NCBI RefSeq assembly: GCF_900166965.1
Contig: NZ_FUZI01000009.1
Span: 1 to 64,000 of the forward strand
Source: Photobacterium piscicola
GTDB taxonomy: Bacteria; Pseudomonadota; Gammaproteobacteria; Enterobacterales; Vibrionaceae
DNA length: 64,000 nt
Reading direction: 5' to 3'
Below the pieces are notes generated by a model. That model had not been told where the DNA came from. It was given only the letters and a program-made list of their open reading frames with translations, and ran no database searches. A program made the position numbers and the translations under genes. The stretch's first letter is position 1. The number at the start of each line of letters is the position of its first letter. Positions 1 to 10,757 of this stretch are shown piece by piece.

Positions 1-304
1 CACCATCCATTTGAGCAGCACCAGTGATCATGTTTTTAACATAATCGGCGTGTCCAGGACAGTCTACGTGTGCGTAGTGACGAGTAGGAGTATCGTATTC
101 TACGTGAGAAGTAGAGATTGTGATACCGCGCTCGCGCTCTTCAGGAGCGTTATCGATAGATGCGAAGTCTTTAGCAACACCACCGTACACTTTTGCAAGT
201 GTAGTACAGATAGCAGCTGTTAGAGTTGTTTTACCGTGGTCAACGTGACCGATTGTACCAACGTTAACATGCGGTTTTAGACGTTCAAATTTTTCTTTAG
301 ACAC
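1..304 (-). CDS. tuf: Elongation factor Tu, N-terminal part (runs off the window)
   Basis: EF-Tu delivers aminoacyl-tRNA to the ribosome as a GTP complex. About 101 N-terminal codons are present; the rest lies outside the left edge. The translation starts [19 protein letters not shown] and contains the G1 loop GHVDHGKTT, the switch I stretch ERGITI and the G3 motif DCPGHADY, all typical of EF-Tu. I place the start at a GTG codon (304-302) because an AGGAAGGA ribosome binding site lies just upstream and the E. coli protein begins at the same residue. It follows fusA by about 100 bp, as the last gene of the str operon. Confidence 0.96.
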   Translation of the reverse strand, partial: MSKEKFERLKPHVNVGTIGHVDHGKTTLTAAICTTLAKVYGGVAKDFASIDNAPEERERGITISTSHVEYDTPTRHYAHVDCPGHADYVKNMITGAAQMDG

Positions 305-404
305 AATTGTGTTCCTTCCTAGTTAAGATACGCCCCCTACTAGGTCGGGGACGGCTCTGAAGTTTGTATTTTATGCGCCAATAGCCATTGACGCAATAAT
401 GAAA

Positions 405-2510
405 TTAAATACGTTCAGCAATAATTTTGTCAGTAACGTTCTTTGGCATTTCAGCGTACTCGCTAAACTCCATAGAATAAGACGCACGGCCTTGTGTTGC
501 TGATCTTAAATCAGTTGCATACCCGAACATTGCTGATAGTGGAACTTGCGCACGAATAATTTTAATACCCGCGTTGCCTTCTTCCATACCTTCGATCATG
601 CCGCGGCGACGGTTAAGGTCACCAACAACATCACCCATCCAATCTTCTGGCGTGGTAATTTCAACTTTCATCATCGGTTCAAGCAATACTGGAGTTGCAT
701 CAAGTGCACCTTGTCGTAATGCCATTGAACCTGCGATTTTAAATGCAATTTCGCTTGAATCAGTGTCGTGGTAAGAACCATCAACTAATGTCGCTTTGAC
801 ATCAATCATTGGGTAGCCTGCTAGCACGCCACTCTTCATTTGTTCTTCGATACCTGTAGCAACAGCACTAATGTATTCTTTAGGTACGCTGCCACCAACA
901 ATTTCATCTACGAATACGAAACCTTCACCCGGTTCTGATGGTTCAAGCTTTAGCCACACATGACCATATTGGCCACGGCCGCCAGTTTCACCAGCTTGAC
1001 GAATGAATTTACCTTCAACTTTAGTATTACCACGAATAGTTTCACGGTAAGCAACCTGGGGTTTACCCACGTTACAGTTGACGTTAAATTCGCGCTTCAT
1101 ACGATCGACGATGATATCTAGGTGAAGCTCACCCATGCCAGAAATTAGAATCTGACCTGATTCAACATCGGTCTCAACGCGGAAAGATGGGTCTTCTGCA
1201 GCTAGTTTATCTAGCGCGATTGTCATCTTATCTTGATCAGCAACAGAACGTGGTTCAACCACAATCTGAATAACCGGTTCAGGGAATTCCATGCGCTCAA
1301 GGATCACTTTATGATTTTGATCGCACAAGGTATCGCCTGTCGTTGCAAATTTAAGACCAATGGCTGCCGCAATGTCACCAGCGCGCACTTCTTTGATCTC
1401 TTCACGTTTATTCGCATGCATCTGAACAATACGACCTAAACGCTCACGTTTTTCTTTTACAGTGTTGAAAACAGTATCACCTGAATTAACAACACCTGAG
1501 TATACGCGCATGAAAGTTAACGTACCTACGAACGGGTCGGTTGCGATTTTGAACGCTAGTGCTGAGAATGGTTCGTCATCACTTGAATGACGCTCAACAG
1601 GGTTACCGTGTTCGTCTTCACCAGTAATTGCTTTTACTTCAGTTGGTGAAGGTAGAAAATCAACAACAGCATCTAGTACGGCTTGAACACCTTTGTTCTT
1701 AAATGCAGAACCACAAGTTGCCAGTACGATTTCGTTGTTTAGGGTACGTTGACGCAGACCAGCTTTAATTTCAGCTTCGGTCAGTTCACCTTCTTCAAGG
1801 TATTTATCCATTAGTTCATCATTAGCTTCTGCTGCTGATTCAACTAAGTTCATGCGCCACTCTTCTGCTAACTCTTGCATGTCAGCAGGAATATCTTCAT
1901 AAGTAAAACTGGTGCCTTGATCAGCATCAGACCAGTTAATGGCCTTCATTTTGATCAGGTCAATTACACCTTTAAATTCATCTTCAGTACCAATATTTAA
2001 TTGCAGAGGCACTGGTGTTGCACCAAGACGGTGTTTGATCTGCTCGATAACGCGGAAGAAATCTGCGCCCGTGCGATCCATCTTGTTAATAAAAACAATA
2101 CGAGGAACTTCATATCGATCGGCTTGACGCCATACAGTCTCAGACTGAGGCTCTACACCTGAAGCACCACAGAACACAACAACAGCACCATCAAGTACGC
2201 GCAGTGAACGTTCAACTTCAATGGTGAAGTCTACGTGTCCTGGAGTATCAATAATGTTGATTCGGTGCTCGTCGAACTGCTTGTCCATACCGCGCCAAAA
2301 GGTGGTCGTAGCAGCAGATGTGATAGTGATACCACGTTCTTGCTCCTGCTCCATCCAATCCATAGTAGCAGCGCCGTCGTGTACTTCACCAATCTTGTGA
2401 GATAGACCTGTATAAAACAGGATGCGCTCGGTAGTGGTTGTTTTACCGGCGTCAACGTGAGCACAGATACCGATATTACGGTAGCGCTCGATAGGCGTTT
2501 TGCGAGCCAC
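405..2510 (-). CDS. fusA: Elongation factor G
   Basis: EF-G is the cytoplasmic GTPase that drives translocation of tRNA and mRNA and, with RRF, splits ribosomes. The 701-residue product has normal length. G-domain motifs are visible: AHVDAGKT (17-24), DTPGHVDF (88-95) and NKMD (142-145), followed by the usual EF-G domains II-V. The start codon is GTG (2510-2508), giving [14 protein letters not shown], colinear with E. coli FusA. It lies 89 bp downstream of rpsG and upstream of tuf, so it is probably co-transcribed from the rpsL promoter. Confidence 0.98.
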   Translation of the reverse strand: MARKTPIERYRNIGICAHVDAGKTTTTERILFYTGLSHKIGEVHDGAATMDWMEQEQERGITITSAATTTFWRGMDKQFDEHRINIIDTPGHVDFTIEVERSLRVLDGAVVVFCGASGVEPQSETVWRQADRYEVPRIVFINKMDRTGADFFRVIEQIKHRLGATPVPLQLNIGTEDEFKGVIDLIKMKAINWSDADQGTSFTYEDIPADMQELAEEWRMNLVESAAEANDELMDKYLEEGELTEAEIKAGLRQRTLNNEIVLATCGSAFKNKGVQAVLDAVVDFLPSPTEVKAITGEDEHGNPVERHSSDDEPFSALAFKIATDPFVGTLTFMRVYSGVVNSGDTVFNTVKEKRERLGRIVQMHANKREEIKEVRAGDIAAAIGLKFATTGDTLCDQNHKVILERMEFPEPVIQIVVEPRSVADQDKMTIALDKLAAEDPSFRVETDVESGQILISGMGELHLDIIVDRMKREFNVNCNVGKPQVAYRETIRGNTKVEGKFIRQAGETGGRGQYGHVWLKLEPSEPGEGFVFVDEIVGGSVPKEYISAVATGIEEQMKSGVLAGYPMIDVKATLVDGSYHDTDSSEIAFKIAGSMALRQGALDATPVLLEPMMKVEITTPEDWMGDVVGDLNRRRGMIEGMEEGNAGIKIIRAQVPLSAMFGYATDLRSATQGRASYSMEFSEYAEMPKNVTDKIIAERI

Positions 2511-2599
2511 GGTTGTATCCTCTTACTAAGGTGAACCTTAGAAAATGGTTTAGGCACAGCAGGAAAACCTGCTGTGCCCAAGCGGTATTACCAGCTATA

Positions 2600-3073
<474 letters not shown>

Positions 3074-3165
3074 TTATCTCCGTTGTCTTCTTCAGGTTAT
3101 CCAAAACTTTTCAGTTTCTTCAAAATTAAATAATTTTAGTGTTTGGCCTTACTTAACGGAATCCA

Positions 3166-3639
<474 letters not shown>

Positions 3640-3716
3640 CTAACCAACGATCAATTAAGTGATCATTTCTTAAACAATCACTTTTTTGTCCATATATTGT
3701 TACTAATAATGGCTTG

Positions 3717-4010
3717 TTACGCCCATTTCATGTGCTTGTCATGTCTTTCAGTGAGCAAAACAAACCCTTTATAATCAATAACATCTAGATCTTTATCACA
3801 TTTATCTTGCAAACCACGCGCAATAATATCGGCTTCTAGTAAATAAATTTTTACGCCGATATTTTTTATTAAATCAAAGTAAATATTTTCGCTCAAGGCG
3901 ACAATTACAGCGTCTTCGAGCAATAAGATCTCATCACCAGCGCAAATAAACTGTAAACATTGTGCCAATGAGTGGCTCTGAAATGGTGATCGGGTCACAG
4001 TATGTAACAT
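3717..4010 (-). CDS. tusB: Sulfurtransferase complex subunit TusB (DsrH family)
   Basis: TusB is part of the TusBCD heterohexamer that passes persulfide sulfur from TusA to TusE for 2-thiouridine formation at the tRNA wobble base. The 97-residue protein MLHTVTRSPFQSH... with a GDEILLLEDAV segment matches the DsrH family and is of normal length. I choose the ATG at 4010, since E. coli TusB begins MLHT, over an in-frame GTG two codons upstream. It is the last gene of tusDCB, upstream of the rpsL promoter. Confidence 0.92.
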   Translation of the reverse strand: MLHTVTRSPFQSHSLAQCLQFICAGDEILLLEDAVIVALSENIYFDLIKNIGVKIYLLEADIIARGLQDKCDKDLDVIDYKGFVLLTERHDKHMKWA

Positions 4011-4017
4011 CGGCACC

Positions 4018-4374
4018 TCAAAATGTGAGAATTTGGTGGCAACAATGCAATCTTGTCACCAGCTCAGAATGGGGACAGATATTTACGTCAATTAATAAAT
4101 CATCAACGCTTAATCCGCGTTCAATTAATGACTGCTGACAAACATAAATATTTTCGATGTCATACAAAGGTAGCATTTTAAAAGTCGCGATATAATTACG
4201 ACTTAAAATAGCGTCTGGCTGCTGATGCTTAACCAGTTGTAATACCCCATCACCAATAAAAAATACGTCTAATGCTTCAGTGTAAGCAGAAGCCGCCAAT
4301 AGCGCATCTAAACCTTCACGACCACAACTGCTACCATGAGGTGGTTGACGAAAAACAAACCCTAAGTTATTCAC
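4018..4374 (-). CDS. tusC: Sulfurtransferase complex subunit TusC (DsrF family)
   Basis: This is the middle subunit of the TusBCD sulfur relay. The 118-residue protein carries the family hallmark [19 protein letters not shown] near the N-terminus and a DVFFIGDGV strand. Start is GTG (4374-4372), 10 bp downstream of tusD, with GAGG as a likely ribosome binding site. It lies between tusD and tusB with almost no spacing, so the three are surely one transcript. Confidence 0.94.
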   Translation of the reverse strand: MNNLGFVFRQPPHGSSCGREGLDALLAASAYTEALDVFFIGDGVLQLVKHQQPDAILSRNYIATFKMLPLYDIENIYVCQQSLIERGLSVDDLLIDVNICPHSELVTRLHCCHQILTF

Positions 4375-4384
4375 TCGATTAACC

Positions 4385-4777
4385 TCAAAATTGAATCACG
4401 CGATCTGCACTAAGTAATACTTCAGCTAAACCACCCAATCCAGCCGCTTCAAACCCATAGGCTAAATTATGACTGGGCAATTGATGTTGTTGTGCTTCTT
4501 GTTCACCAATAATGCCACGTCGTAATGCTGCAGCCACGCAAGTATGTAATTCAACCTGATGTGTTTGCGCCAACTGCTGCCATGCAGCAACCAGATCAAA
4601 TTCATCGGATGCGGGTACTGTCAGCCCATTACCATTTAAAACACCATCTTGATAAAAGAATACGCGAGTTAAGGTATGTCCTAGCTCAATAAGTGCACAT
4701 GAAAATTGATAAGCTGAACGTGCGGCTTGAGTACCATAGGCTGGGCCATTAACAACAATGGCGTAAGTTAAACTCAC
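4385..4777 (-). CDS. tusD: Sulfurtransferase complex subunit TusD (DsrE family)
   Basis: TusD is the catalytic subunit of TusBCD and carries the persulfide cysteine. The 130-residue product has the DsrE fold signature [19 protein letters not shown] at the N-terminus and the segment [14 protein letters not shown], whose cysteine corresponds to the conserved Cys78 of E. coli TusD. Start is a GTG that overlaps the TGA stop of yheO (GTGA), which implies translational coupling. Confidence 0.95.
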   Translation of the reverse strand: MSLTYAIVVNGPAYGTQAARSAYQFSCALIELGHTLTRVFFYQDGVLNGNGLTVPASDEFDLVAAWQQLAQTHQVELHTCVAAALRRGIIGEQEAQQHQLPSHNLAYGFEAAGLGGLAEVLLSADRVIQF

Positions 4778-5511
4778 TTGTCACCATCCTCTGTTTTTCG
4801 CTGACGAATATAAAGATAAACAGTGTGCTTTGAGATATTCAATCGATCAGCAACACGGTTAATTGCATCTTTGATGTCAAAAATACCCTTATCAAATAGC
4901 TCCATCACTATCTGACGATTTTTAGCATTATTAGATACATTCTTATCTGCGTTTATTTCTTCAATAGTGCGTTCAACGGTTTGATCCACCAATTCATCAA
5001 CATCACTGGCAAAGTTTACTTTTGATGCTGCTTGTTTGGCTTCATCCGTTGGCATAAACGATTGCAGTATTTGGGTAAATGGCACATCAAGATTAACGTT
5101 AATGCACAACAACCCGATAACTTTATTATCACCATTACGAATCGCAATAGTGATTGATTTCATTAAATCACCGCCTTTAGCGCGCGTGAAATAAGCACGT
5201 GAAAAATTCCGTTCTGAATTTTGAATATCACGTAAAGAGCGTAACGCAAGATCGGTGATCGGTGATCCTACTTTACGACCTGTATTCTGACCATTGGCTA
5301 TTTTGATGGCCGAGGTATTTAAATCGGCTAAGGAGTGCAGAACAATTTCACAAAATGGCCCAATTAATGCGGCTAAACCGTCAACAACCGCTTCATACGC
5401 GCGCAGAATATTATCATCGTGTTCAGAAAAAATTCGTCTGTCAACGATGTCACTATCAACAATTATCTCTGTTCCAAAATTATCTACTGAAATCACGATA
5501 TCACCTTCCAT
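4774..5511 (-). CDS. yheO: YheO-type PAS/helix-turn-helix transcriptional regulator
   Basis: This belongs to the YheO/DauR family of DNA-binding regulators: an N-terminal PAS-like sensor (roughly residues 35-145) and a C-terminal helix-turn-helix (about 200-240, ending [17 protein letters not shown]). The ligand is unknown. Position immediately upstream of tusDCB is the same as in E. coli. An ATG at 5511 gives 245 residues. A GTG five codons in (5496) has a better ribosome binding site (GGAAGG), so the true N-terminus may be slightly shorter. Confidence 0.88.
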   Translation of the reverse strand: MEGDIVISVDNFGTEIIVDSDIVDRRIFSEHDDNILRAYEAVVDGLAALIGPFCEIVLHSLADLNTSAIKIANGQNTGRKVGSPITDLALRSLRDIQNSERNFSRAYFTRAKGGDLMKSITIAIRNGDNKVIGLLCINVNLDVPFTQILQSFMPTDEAKQAASKVNFASDVDELVDQTVERTIEEINADKNVSNNAKNRQIVMELFDKGIFDIKDAINRVADRLNISKHTVYLYIRQRKTEDGDK

Positions 5512-5616
5512 TTTGCTGCTTATCTACAATGCGATCGCCCTGATCTATCACCACAAGCATTCAATATAATTGATAAAATTTAAAATCTTCTCAGTAAGTT
5601 TATCAGATAATTGAAC

Positions 5617-5643
5617 AAAAAAGACCCGACATATGCCGGGTCT
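5617..5643 (-). terminator. Rho-independent terminator of fkpA
   Basis: Stem AGACCCG / CGGGTCT (arms 5622-5628 and 5637-5643) is followed on the minus strand by a run of T. It lies about 40 bp after the fkpA stop. Confidence 0.9.
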
Positions 5644-5684
5644 GGATCAACAGTTACGCTTTTTTGTCACTAGAAAGTGATAAC

Positions 5685-6548
5685 TTATTGCGTTTTTGTC
5701 GCTGTAGTTGTTGTTTTTACTGCTTCAACAACTGGCTGTTGAGCTTGCTTAGCATCTTTGATGCTTAATAATTCTACTTGGAAAACTAGAGTAGAATTAG
5801 CAGGAATGCTTGGATTAGCTTGTGCGCCATATGCAAGTTGTGGCGGAATAACAAATTCAAACTTAGAACCAACAGGCATTAATTGTACGCCTTCAGTCCA
5901 ACCTGGAATCACTTGATTTAGTGGGAAGGTTGCTGGTTGGTTACGTTGGTATGAACTATCAAATACAGTACCGTCAGTTAGCATGCCTTTGTACTGCACT
6001 TCAACAGTATCAGTTGCAGCAGGTTTTGCGCCTGTACCTTCTTTCTCAACTTTGTACATCAAACCAGATTTAGTGGTAACTACACCGGCTTCTTTAGCAA
6101 ATTTAGCGCGGAACTCTTCACCTGCTTTAATGTTCTTTTCAGCGTCAGCTTTTGCTTTCTGCTCAACAATCTTTGCAACACGTTGATCAAGAGATTGTAG
6201 TGCTTGTTGAGTTTGCTCTTGTGTCATCAGGCTCTTACCTGCAAACACATCTTCAACCCCCGCAAGTACATCTTGACGGTTCAGGTTAAGGCCAAGTTCT
6301 TTTTGTTGATCAAGGTTAGCTGATAGGTATTGTGCTAGTGATGCACCAATAGCATACGCTGCTTTTTGATCTTCAGTTTTAAATTCAACTTTAGCAGCAT
6401 CCGTTGTTGCAACAGCAGCTGAAGCCGTTGTTTGTTCAACTTTTGCAGGCTCAGCAGACTTGTTGGTGTCTGCTTTATTATCGTCCTGACAACCCACAGC
6501 AAGGAAGATTGTTGCTGCTAATACAGACATCTTTAAAATAGGCTTCAT
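5685..6548 (-). CDS. fkpA: FKBP-type peptidyl-prolyl cis-trans isomerase FkpA (probable lipoprotein)
   Basis: This is an envelope proline isomerase and chaperone. The N-terminus MKPILKMSVLAATIFLAVGC ends in a lipobox-like cysteine, so the mature protein is probably lipid-anchored, unlike soluble periplasmic E. coli FkpA. A helical dimerisation region (about 50-155) precedes an FKBP domain (about 165-270, with GTVFDSSYQRNQPATFPLNQ and IPANSTLVFQVELLSI). I use the ATG at 6548, because the GGAG ribosome binding site overlaps an in-frame ATG four codons upstream. A terminator follows. Confidence 0.94.
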   Translation of the reverse strand: MKPILKMSVLAATIFLAVGCQDDNKADTNKSAEPAKVEQTTASAAVATTDAAKVEFKTEDQKAAYAIGASLAQYLSANLDQQKELGLNLNRQDVLAGVEDVFAGKSLMTQEQTQQALQSLDQRVAKIVEQKAKADAEKNIKAGEEFRAKFAKEAGVVTTKSGLMYKVEKEGTGAKPAATDTVEVQYKGMLTDGTVFDSSYQRNQPATFPLNQVIPGWTEGVQLMPVGSKFEFVIPPQLAYGAQANPSIPANSTLVFQVELLSIKDAKQAQQPVVEAVKTTTTATKTQ

Positions 6549-6643
6549 GTATTTCTCCATCAGTCATTGAGGTCATGCCTCACTTTTACACTGTGTTTAT
6601 TAGTATGAGTATGAAAACAAAATTATATCAATATACTACTACC

Positions 6644-6695
6644 AGTCTGATTAAGTAACTGTAAATACTTAGCGCTGCAGTTATTTAATCAGATT
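6644..6695. repeat. Long inverted repeat between fkpA and the WD40 lipoprotein gene
   Basis: Two 18-nt arms (6644-6661 and 6678-6695; core CTGATTAAGTAACTG against CAGTTATTTAATCAG) flank a 16-nt spacer. The two deviations from perfect complementarity become G-U pairs in plus-strand RNA but A-C mismatches in minus-strand RNA, so a plus-strand RNA hairpin is favoured. It ends 45 bp before the lipoprotein start. There is no T run, so it is not an ordinary terminator. Confidence 0.7.
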
Positions 6696-6740
6696 CATTT
6701 CTTCTATCTAGTTACCCTAATAAAGCGGAACCAGAGCTTA

Positions 6741-7718
6741 ATGTACAAGAAATTTTTGTCAGTTAGTCTACTTTTCTCTACCTTTGCCTTAAGCGGTTGT
6801 TTTCTATTTAATTCAGAACTCCAACGCTGGCATCTTGCTCAACAAGGTAGCACGAGCTTAAGCCTTAGTCGTGATGGCCGTTTTGCACTTATTAGTACAA
6901 ACATACAAGGTATCGCGCTATGGGATTTACAGCAAAACAAAAAGTTAGCTGATTTTGGTTCTCAAGATCAATATCACAATAGCGTGATAACAAGTTATAT
7001 ATCTGATAACAATCGTTATGCCATAACCGCAACAACTCAAAATTTTGCCGTATGGGATTTGGGATGGTCACAAGCCCATGGGTTATGGTCAATTGATAAC
7101 GCAAAAATTCAAGATGTCGCTATTGCCAATAATGGCACTGACGTATTGTTAGCATTAAATAACGGTAAAGCCTTGTTTATTGATCTGACAAATGGTCGAC
7201 GGCTCGAATTTTTAGCGCATCGAAACAATGTTAATAGTGTTGCCCTTTCTGCCAATGGCCGCTATGCCCTTTCTGGAGGCAATGATCACCACGCCTATTT
7301 ATGGGATACCCGCAGCGGACAGATTATTTATTCATTTAAGCATAGCAGCCGTGTCAACCAAGTCGCACTGCAACGCGATGGAAAATTCGCTTTTTCTGCT
7401 ACCGATAATAATGACAATATTATTTGGGATTTGACTACGGGTAACAAAATCACTCAATTAGCGATGAAAGTACGTTATCAAACCCTTTCAAGTGCACGTT
7501 TTTCTGATGATGGTCAATTTTTGGTAACGGGATCACCATCACGCCGAGTCGAATTATGGCGCACAGATAATGGTGAAAATATCAAAAATTGGCGTGCGGA
7601 AGTACAGCCAGGGGCTCGACCCGCCACAGCAGTGGTGTATGATGTCGCTATTAGCCCTACAGGTAATGTTGTCGCTGGCTCATCTGCTGGTTACGCTCAA
7701 GCCTGGTCAACCGACTGA
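6741..7718 (+). CDS. WD40-repeat lipoprotein of unknown function
   Basis: The 325-residue product has a lipoprotein signal ending LSGC (Cys20), then WD40-like blades through most of its length, recognisable by recurring SxDGRxA...WDL units (for example [21 protein letters not shown] near the middle). It is therefore a beta-propeller anchored to the outer or inner membrane facing the periplasm, probably a protein-interaction scaffold. I do not know a demonstrated function. It is divergent from fkpA and 10 bp upstream of slyX, so it is likely co-transcribed with slyX. Confidence 0.9.
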   Translation: MYKKFLSVSLLFSTFALSGCFLFNSELQRWHLAQQGSTSLSLSRDGRFALISTNIQGIALWDLQQNKKLADFGSQDQYHNSVITSYISDNNRYAITATTQNFAVWDLGWSQAHGLWSIDNAKIQDVAIANNGTDVLLALNNGKALFIDLTNGRRLEFLAHRNNVNSVALSANGRYALSGGNDHHAYLWDTRSGQIIYSFKHSSRVNQVALQRDGKFAFSATDNNDNIIWDLTTGNKITQLAMKVRYQTLSSARFSDDGQFLVTGSPSRRVELWRTDNGENIKNWRAEVQPGARPATAVVYDVAISPTGNVVAGSSAGYAQAWSTD

Positions 7719-7728
7719 AAGATATCCC

Positions 7729-7950
7729 ATGAATGAGATACAACAACTACAAAGCCGTCTTGATGAACTCGAGATGAAACTCGCCTTCCAAGAACAGACC
7801 ATTGATGAATTAAATGATGCGCTAACGAAGCAGCAATTTATGATTGATCGAATGGAAGTACAACTTAAGTTTATGGTCGGTAAAGTTAAAGGTATGCAAA
7901 CCTCTAATATGGCAGATGAATCAGAAGAAACACCGCCACCACATTATTAA
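7729..7950 (+). CDS. slyX: SlyX family protein
   Basis: This is a small coiled-coil protein of 73 residues with no established biochemical role. The start [20 protein letters not shown] and the proline/histidine end PPPHY are typical of SlyX. Heptad-like leucine and glutamate spacing over residues 1-50 supports a coiled coil. I use the ATG at 7729; a longer open frame upstream overlaps the WD40 gene and is not credible. It is convergent with slyD, the usual neighbour. Confidence 0.94.
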   Translation: MNEIQQLQSRLDELEMKLAFQEQTIDELNDALTKQQFMIDRMEVQLKFMVGKVKGMQTSNMADESEETPPPHY

Positions 7951-7953
7951 ATA

Positions 7954-7981
7954 GAGGTTCGAGGTTCGAGGTTCGAGGTTC
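7954..7981. repeat. Four tandem copies of the heptamer GAGGTTC
   Basis: Four perfect copies of GAGGTTC lie directly after the slyX stop and 15 bp before the terminator. Heptamer runs of this kind look like slippage products. I see no coding role. Confidence 0.9.
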
Positions 7982-7995
7982 GACAAGATAAAAAC

Positions 7996-8024
7996 AAAAA
8001 AGGAAGCCGAGGCTTCCTTTTTTT
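7996..8024. terminator. Bidirectional terminator between slyX and slyD
   Basis: A perfect stem AGGAAGCC / GGCTTCCT (8001-8008 and 8011-8018) is flanked by A and T runs on both sides, so it can end transcription of slyX on the plus strand and slyD on the minus strand. Confidence 0.92.
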
Positions 8025-8043
8025 ATGATCACAATAAATGTGA

Positions 8044-8643
8044 TTAGTGAGAACAGCCGCAACCGCCCTTACCTTCGCCACCGCAACAACCTTCGTCGTT
8101 ACCGTGATCATGGTCGCCGCCACAGCAATCGTCGTCACCGTGATCGCCACAACCGCCTTCACCACCACAACAACCGCCACCTTGGTGTAGGTGACCGTGT
8201 TCAATTTCTTCTTCAGTTGCAGCACGTACAGCAACAACTTCAACGTCAAAACCAAGTGTTTGACCAGCAAGCATGTGGTTACCATCAACAACAACTTCGT
8301 CGCCGTCAACTTCAGTTACTTCTACAGGGATTGGACCTTGATCAGTATCAGCTAGGAAACGCATACCAACAGTGATTTCATCAACACCTTGGAATACATT
8401 TGCAGGAACACGTTGAACCATTTCGTCCATGTGCTCGCCGTAAGCTTCTTCAGGAGCAACAGTGATTTCAAACTTGTCGCCTGCCACGTGGCCTTCAAGC
8501 GCTTTTTCCAGACCAGGAATAAGGTTGTTGTGACCGTGTAGGTAATCAAGAGGTACTTCAACTGTTGATTGATCGACAACGATACCTTCTTCAGTTTTCA
8601 CTTGGTAAGCTAGGCTTACTACTGTGTCTTTAGCGACTTTCAT
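8044..8643 (-). CDS. slyD: FKBP-type prolyl isomerase SlyD with metal-binding tail
   Basis: SlyD is a cytoplasmic prolyl isomerase, chaperone and nickel-binding protein. The 199-residue product has an FKBP domain split by an IF insert (residues 1-150; YHLLPG-like segment reads YLHGHNNLIPGLEKALEG) and a C-terminal tail from about 155 very rich in Cys, His, Gly and Asp (for example GGCCGG, GDHDHG), which binds metals. Start at 8643 (MKVAKDTVVSLAYQ) has GGAG six bases upstream. The longer open frame to 8688 is rejected. Confidence 0.96.
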   Translation of the reverse strand: MKVAKDTVVSLAYQVKTEEGIVVDQSTVEVPLDYLHGHNNLIPGLEKALEGHVAGDKFEITVAPEEAYGEHMDEMVQRVPANVFQGVDEITVGMRFLADTDQGPIPVEVTEVDGDEVVVDGNHMLAGQTLGFDVEVVAVRAATEEEIEHGHLHQGGGCCGGEGGCGDHGDDDCCGGDHDHGNDEGCCGGEGKGGCGCSH

Positions 8644-8726
8644 GTTAACTCCAAAATTTAAGCTTGGGGTGATAGTTTTTGTTCCCATATCATACAGGAT
8701 AATACCATTGAGATGCCATTATCACA

Positions 8727-8936
8727 TTAGTCTGGTTTAAAAATCCCTATCACTTGTTGTTTGGTTGCTGAAGAAAGTTGTTCACTTTCTTTTACTGACT
8801 GTGGCAAACGTGTATCAAGGTGATGACACAGTGCACATTCAATATGTTCAATGTCATGTTGTTGCCACCAGCGTAATGTATCTTGTGCTTGGCAATTCGG
8901 ACACACTGCACCTGCAATAAATCGCTTCTTGATCAT
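8727..8936 (-). CDS. yheV: YheV family putative zinc-ribbon protein
   Basis: This small protein of 69 residues has two Cys pairs, CPNC near residue 12 and CALC near residue 35, which form a likely zinc ribbon. Length and the end GIFKPD match the YheV family, whose function is not established. It lies between slyD and kefB, 15 bp after kefB, exactly as in E. coli, and is probably the last gene of a kefG-kefB-yheV transcript. Confidence 0.9.
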   Translation of the reverse strand: MIKKRFIAGAVCPNCQAQDTLRWWQQHDIEHIECALCHHLDTRLPQSVKESEQLSSATKQQVIGIFKPD

Positions 8937-8951
8937 TGAATCATTCCTTGA

Positions 8952-10757
8952 TTAATCCCAATCTTGGTGACGTTGTTGCTCACCACGCATTTCACGATCA
9001 AAAATATCTTCCAACTCTTTACGAGCCTCTTTTTGACGTGATGCTAAATTGACATCTTCACTATGCTGAGGCAGTAAATCACGTAATGCTTGGCTATCGA
9101 TTTTACGAAAATGCGCCTGAGCACGATTCGCTTTATAAGGATGTATACCCAAAGATATGAGGGCTTGGCGACCTAAATCAAGGGCACCTTCAAATGTTTC
9201 ACGTGAAAAACATTCAACCCCATGACTTAATAACTGATGGGCTTCAACTCGACTACGTGCGCGCGCCATTAATTTCAATCGAGGAAAGTGCTGTTGGCAT
9301 AACGCGACCACTTCCATCACTTCATTTGGGTCATCCGTACAGATAATCAAGGCTTCAGCATTCTCTGCTCCCGCCGAACGTAATAAATCCAATTGCGTCG
9401 CATCACCGTAATAGACCTTATAACCAAATTTACGCAAAAATTGAATTTGACTGGGATCGCGCTCTAATACAGTAACGCGAATTTTATTGGCAAACAGTAG
9501 CCGTCCCACCACCTGCCCAAATCGACCAAACCCGGTAATAATGACGCGCGGCTGACGATCAATGACATCCGAAACTGGTTGCTGTGAATCTTCTTCTTGA
9601 AAGCTACGGCGATACCACTGTTTTTGTAGCTGTAAAATTAATGGCGTCGTCATCATCGATAAACTAACAACCACTAATAACAGCGGTGCTAACTCACCAC
9701 TTAATAATCCATCAGCTTTAGCTGCCGTAAATAACACAAAAGCAAACTCTCCACCTTGGCTTAAAATAACCGCCATTTGACTACGCGATTTTTCACCAAC
9801 ACCAAACAGGCGCGCCAATAGATAAAGAATGCCAGCCTTAAGGGTCACTAAGCCAATAACTACCGCGAGGATCTGTAATGGGTATTGTAATAACAGCCCC
9901 AGATTAACCGCCATGCCAACCGAGATAAAAAACAATCCCAGTAATAATCCTTTGAATGGTTCGATGGCTATTTCAAGTTCATGCCGATATTCACTTTCAG
10001 CCAGTAATACACCCGCTAAAAATGCACCAAGTGCCATCGACAAACCGATCATCTGCATTATCAATGCAATACCAATGACTAATAATAACGCGGCCACGTT
10101 AAACAACTCACGCACACCACTCATCACCACATAACGAAATAACGGCCGCAACAAAAAGTGGCCAGCAACTAAAAACAGTACAATGCAGCCTAACATCCAA
10201 ATGCCATCCAACCAGCTGCCACCAGCATTACCTGCCAGCAATGGTAATAACGCTAACATTGGAATAACCGCGATATCTTGAAACAGCAGTACTGCAAATC
10301 CTGATTGACCCGTTTCGCTACCACTTAATTGTTGTTCGTCTATCACCCGTAATGCAATCGCAGTTGACGATAATGCCAACCCCATGCCGATAACAATCGC
10401 ATCACGCCAACTAAGATCAGGAAAAAACCATCGCCAGCCAAGAGCAATTGCAGCAATAACCAGCGTCGAGATCACCACTTGGCTGCCACCTAATCCTAAA
10501 ATTGGCTTACGCATTTGCCATAATTTTTTCGGGTTAAGTTCCAAACCGATAAGGAACAGTAACAACACCACCCCAAACTCAGAAAAGTGCAATATTGCAT
10601 CCACATCAGAGATTAATCCCAATCCCCATGGTCCAATACCAATGCCAGCAATGAGATACCCCAATACCGAACCGAGACCTAATCGTTGTGCTAACGGTAC
10701 CGCAATAATGGCTGCCCCTAAAAAAATCACCATCACCACTAAAAAGTCATTATCCAT
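8952..10757 (-). CDS. kefB: Glutathione-regulated potassium-efflux protein KefB
   Basis: This is an inner-membrane K+/H+ antiporter of the CPA2 family, gated by glutathione adducts to protect against electrophiles. In its 601 residues a multi-spanning transport domain (about 1-380) is followed by an RCK/TrkA-N domain with the nucleotide-binding motif GFGRFGQVVG (around 410) and then a short charged tail. The start overlaps the kefG stop by 8 bp. KefG is its quinone-oxidoreductase partner, so the pair is translationally coupled. Confidence 0.94.
   Translation of the reverse strand: MDNDFLVVMVIFLGAAIIAVPLAQRLGLGSVLGYLIAGIGIGPWGLGLISDVDAILHFSEFGVVLLLFLIGLELNPKKLWQMRKPILGLGGSQVVISTLVIAAIALGWRWFFPDLSWRDAIVIGMGLALSSTAIALRVIDEQQLSGSETGQSGFAVLLFQDIAVIPMLALLPLLAGNAGGSWLDGIWMLGCIVLFLVAGHFLLRPLFRYVVMSGVRELFNVAALLLVIGIALIMQMIGLSMALGAFLAGVLLAESEYRHELEIAIEPFKGLLLGLFFISVGMAVNLGLLLQYPLQILAVVIGLVTLKAGILYLLARLFGVGEKSRSQMAVILSQGGEFAFVLFTAAKADGLLSGELAPLLLVVVSLSMMTTPLILQLQKQWYRRSFQEEDSQQPVSDVIDRQPRVIITGFGRFGQVVGRLLFANKIRVTVLERDPSQIQFLRKFGYKVYYGDATQLDLLRSAGAENAEALIICTDDPNEVMEVVALCQQHFPRLKLMARARSRVEAHQLLSHGVECFSRETFEGALDLGRQALISLGIHPYKANRAQAHFRKIDSQALRDLLPQHSEDVNLASRQKEARKELEDIFDREMRGEQQRHQDWD

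Noticed and set aside
3657-3687. Hairpin AAGTGAT / ATCACTT with T run between tusB and rpsL
   Set aside because: The T run is on the plus strand while all neighbouring genes are on the minus strand, so it cannot be their terminator.
8025-8375. Plus-strand histidine/arginine-rich frame opposite slyD
   Set aside because: It is the antisense reading of the Cys/His/Gly-rich SlyD tail; no ribosome binding site and no family resemblance.
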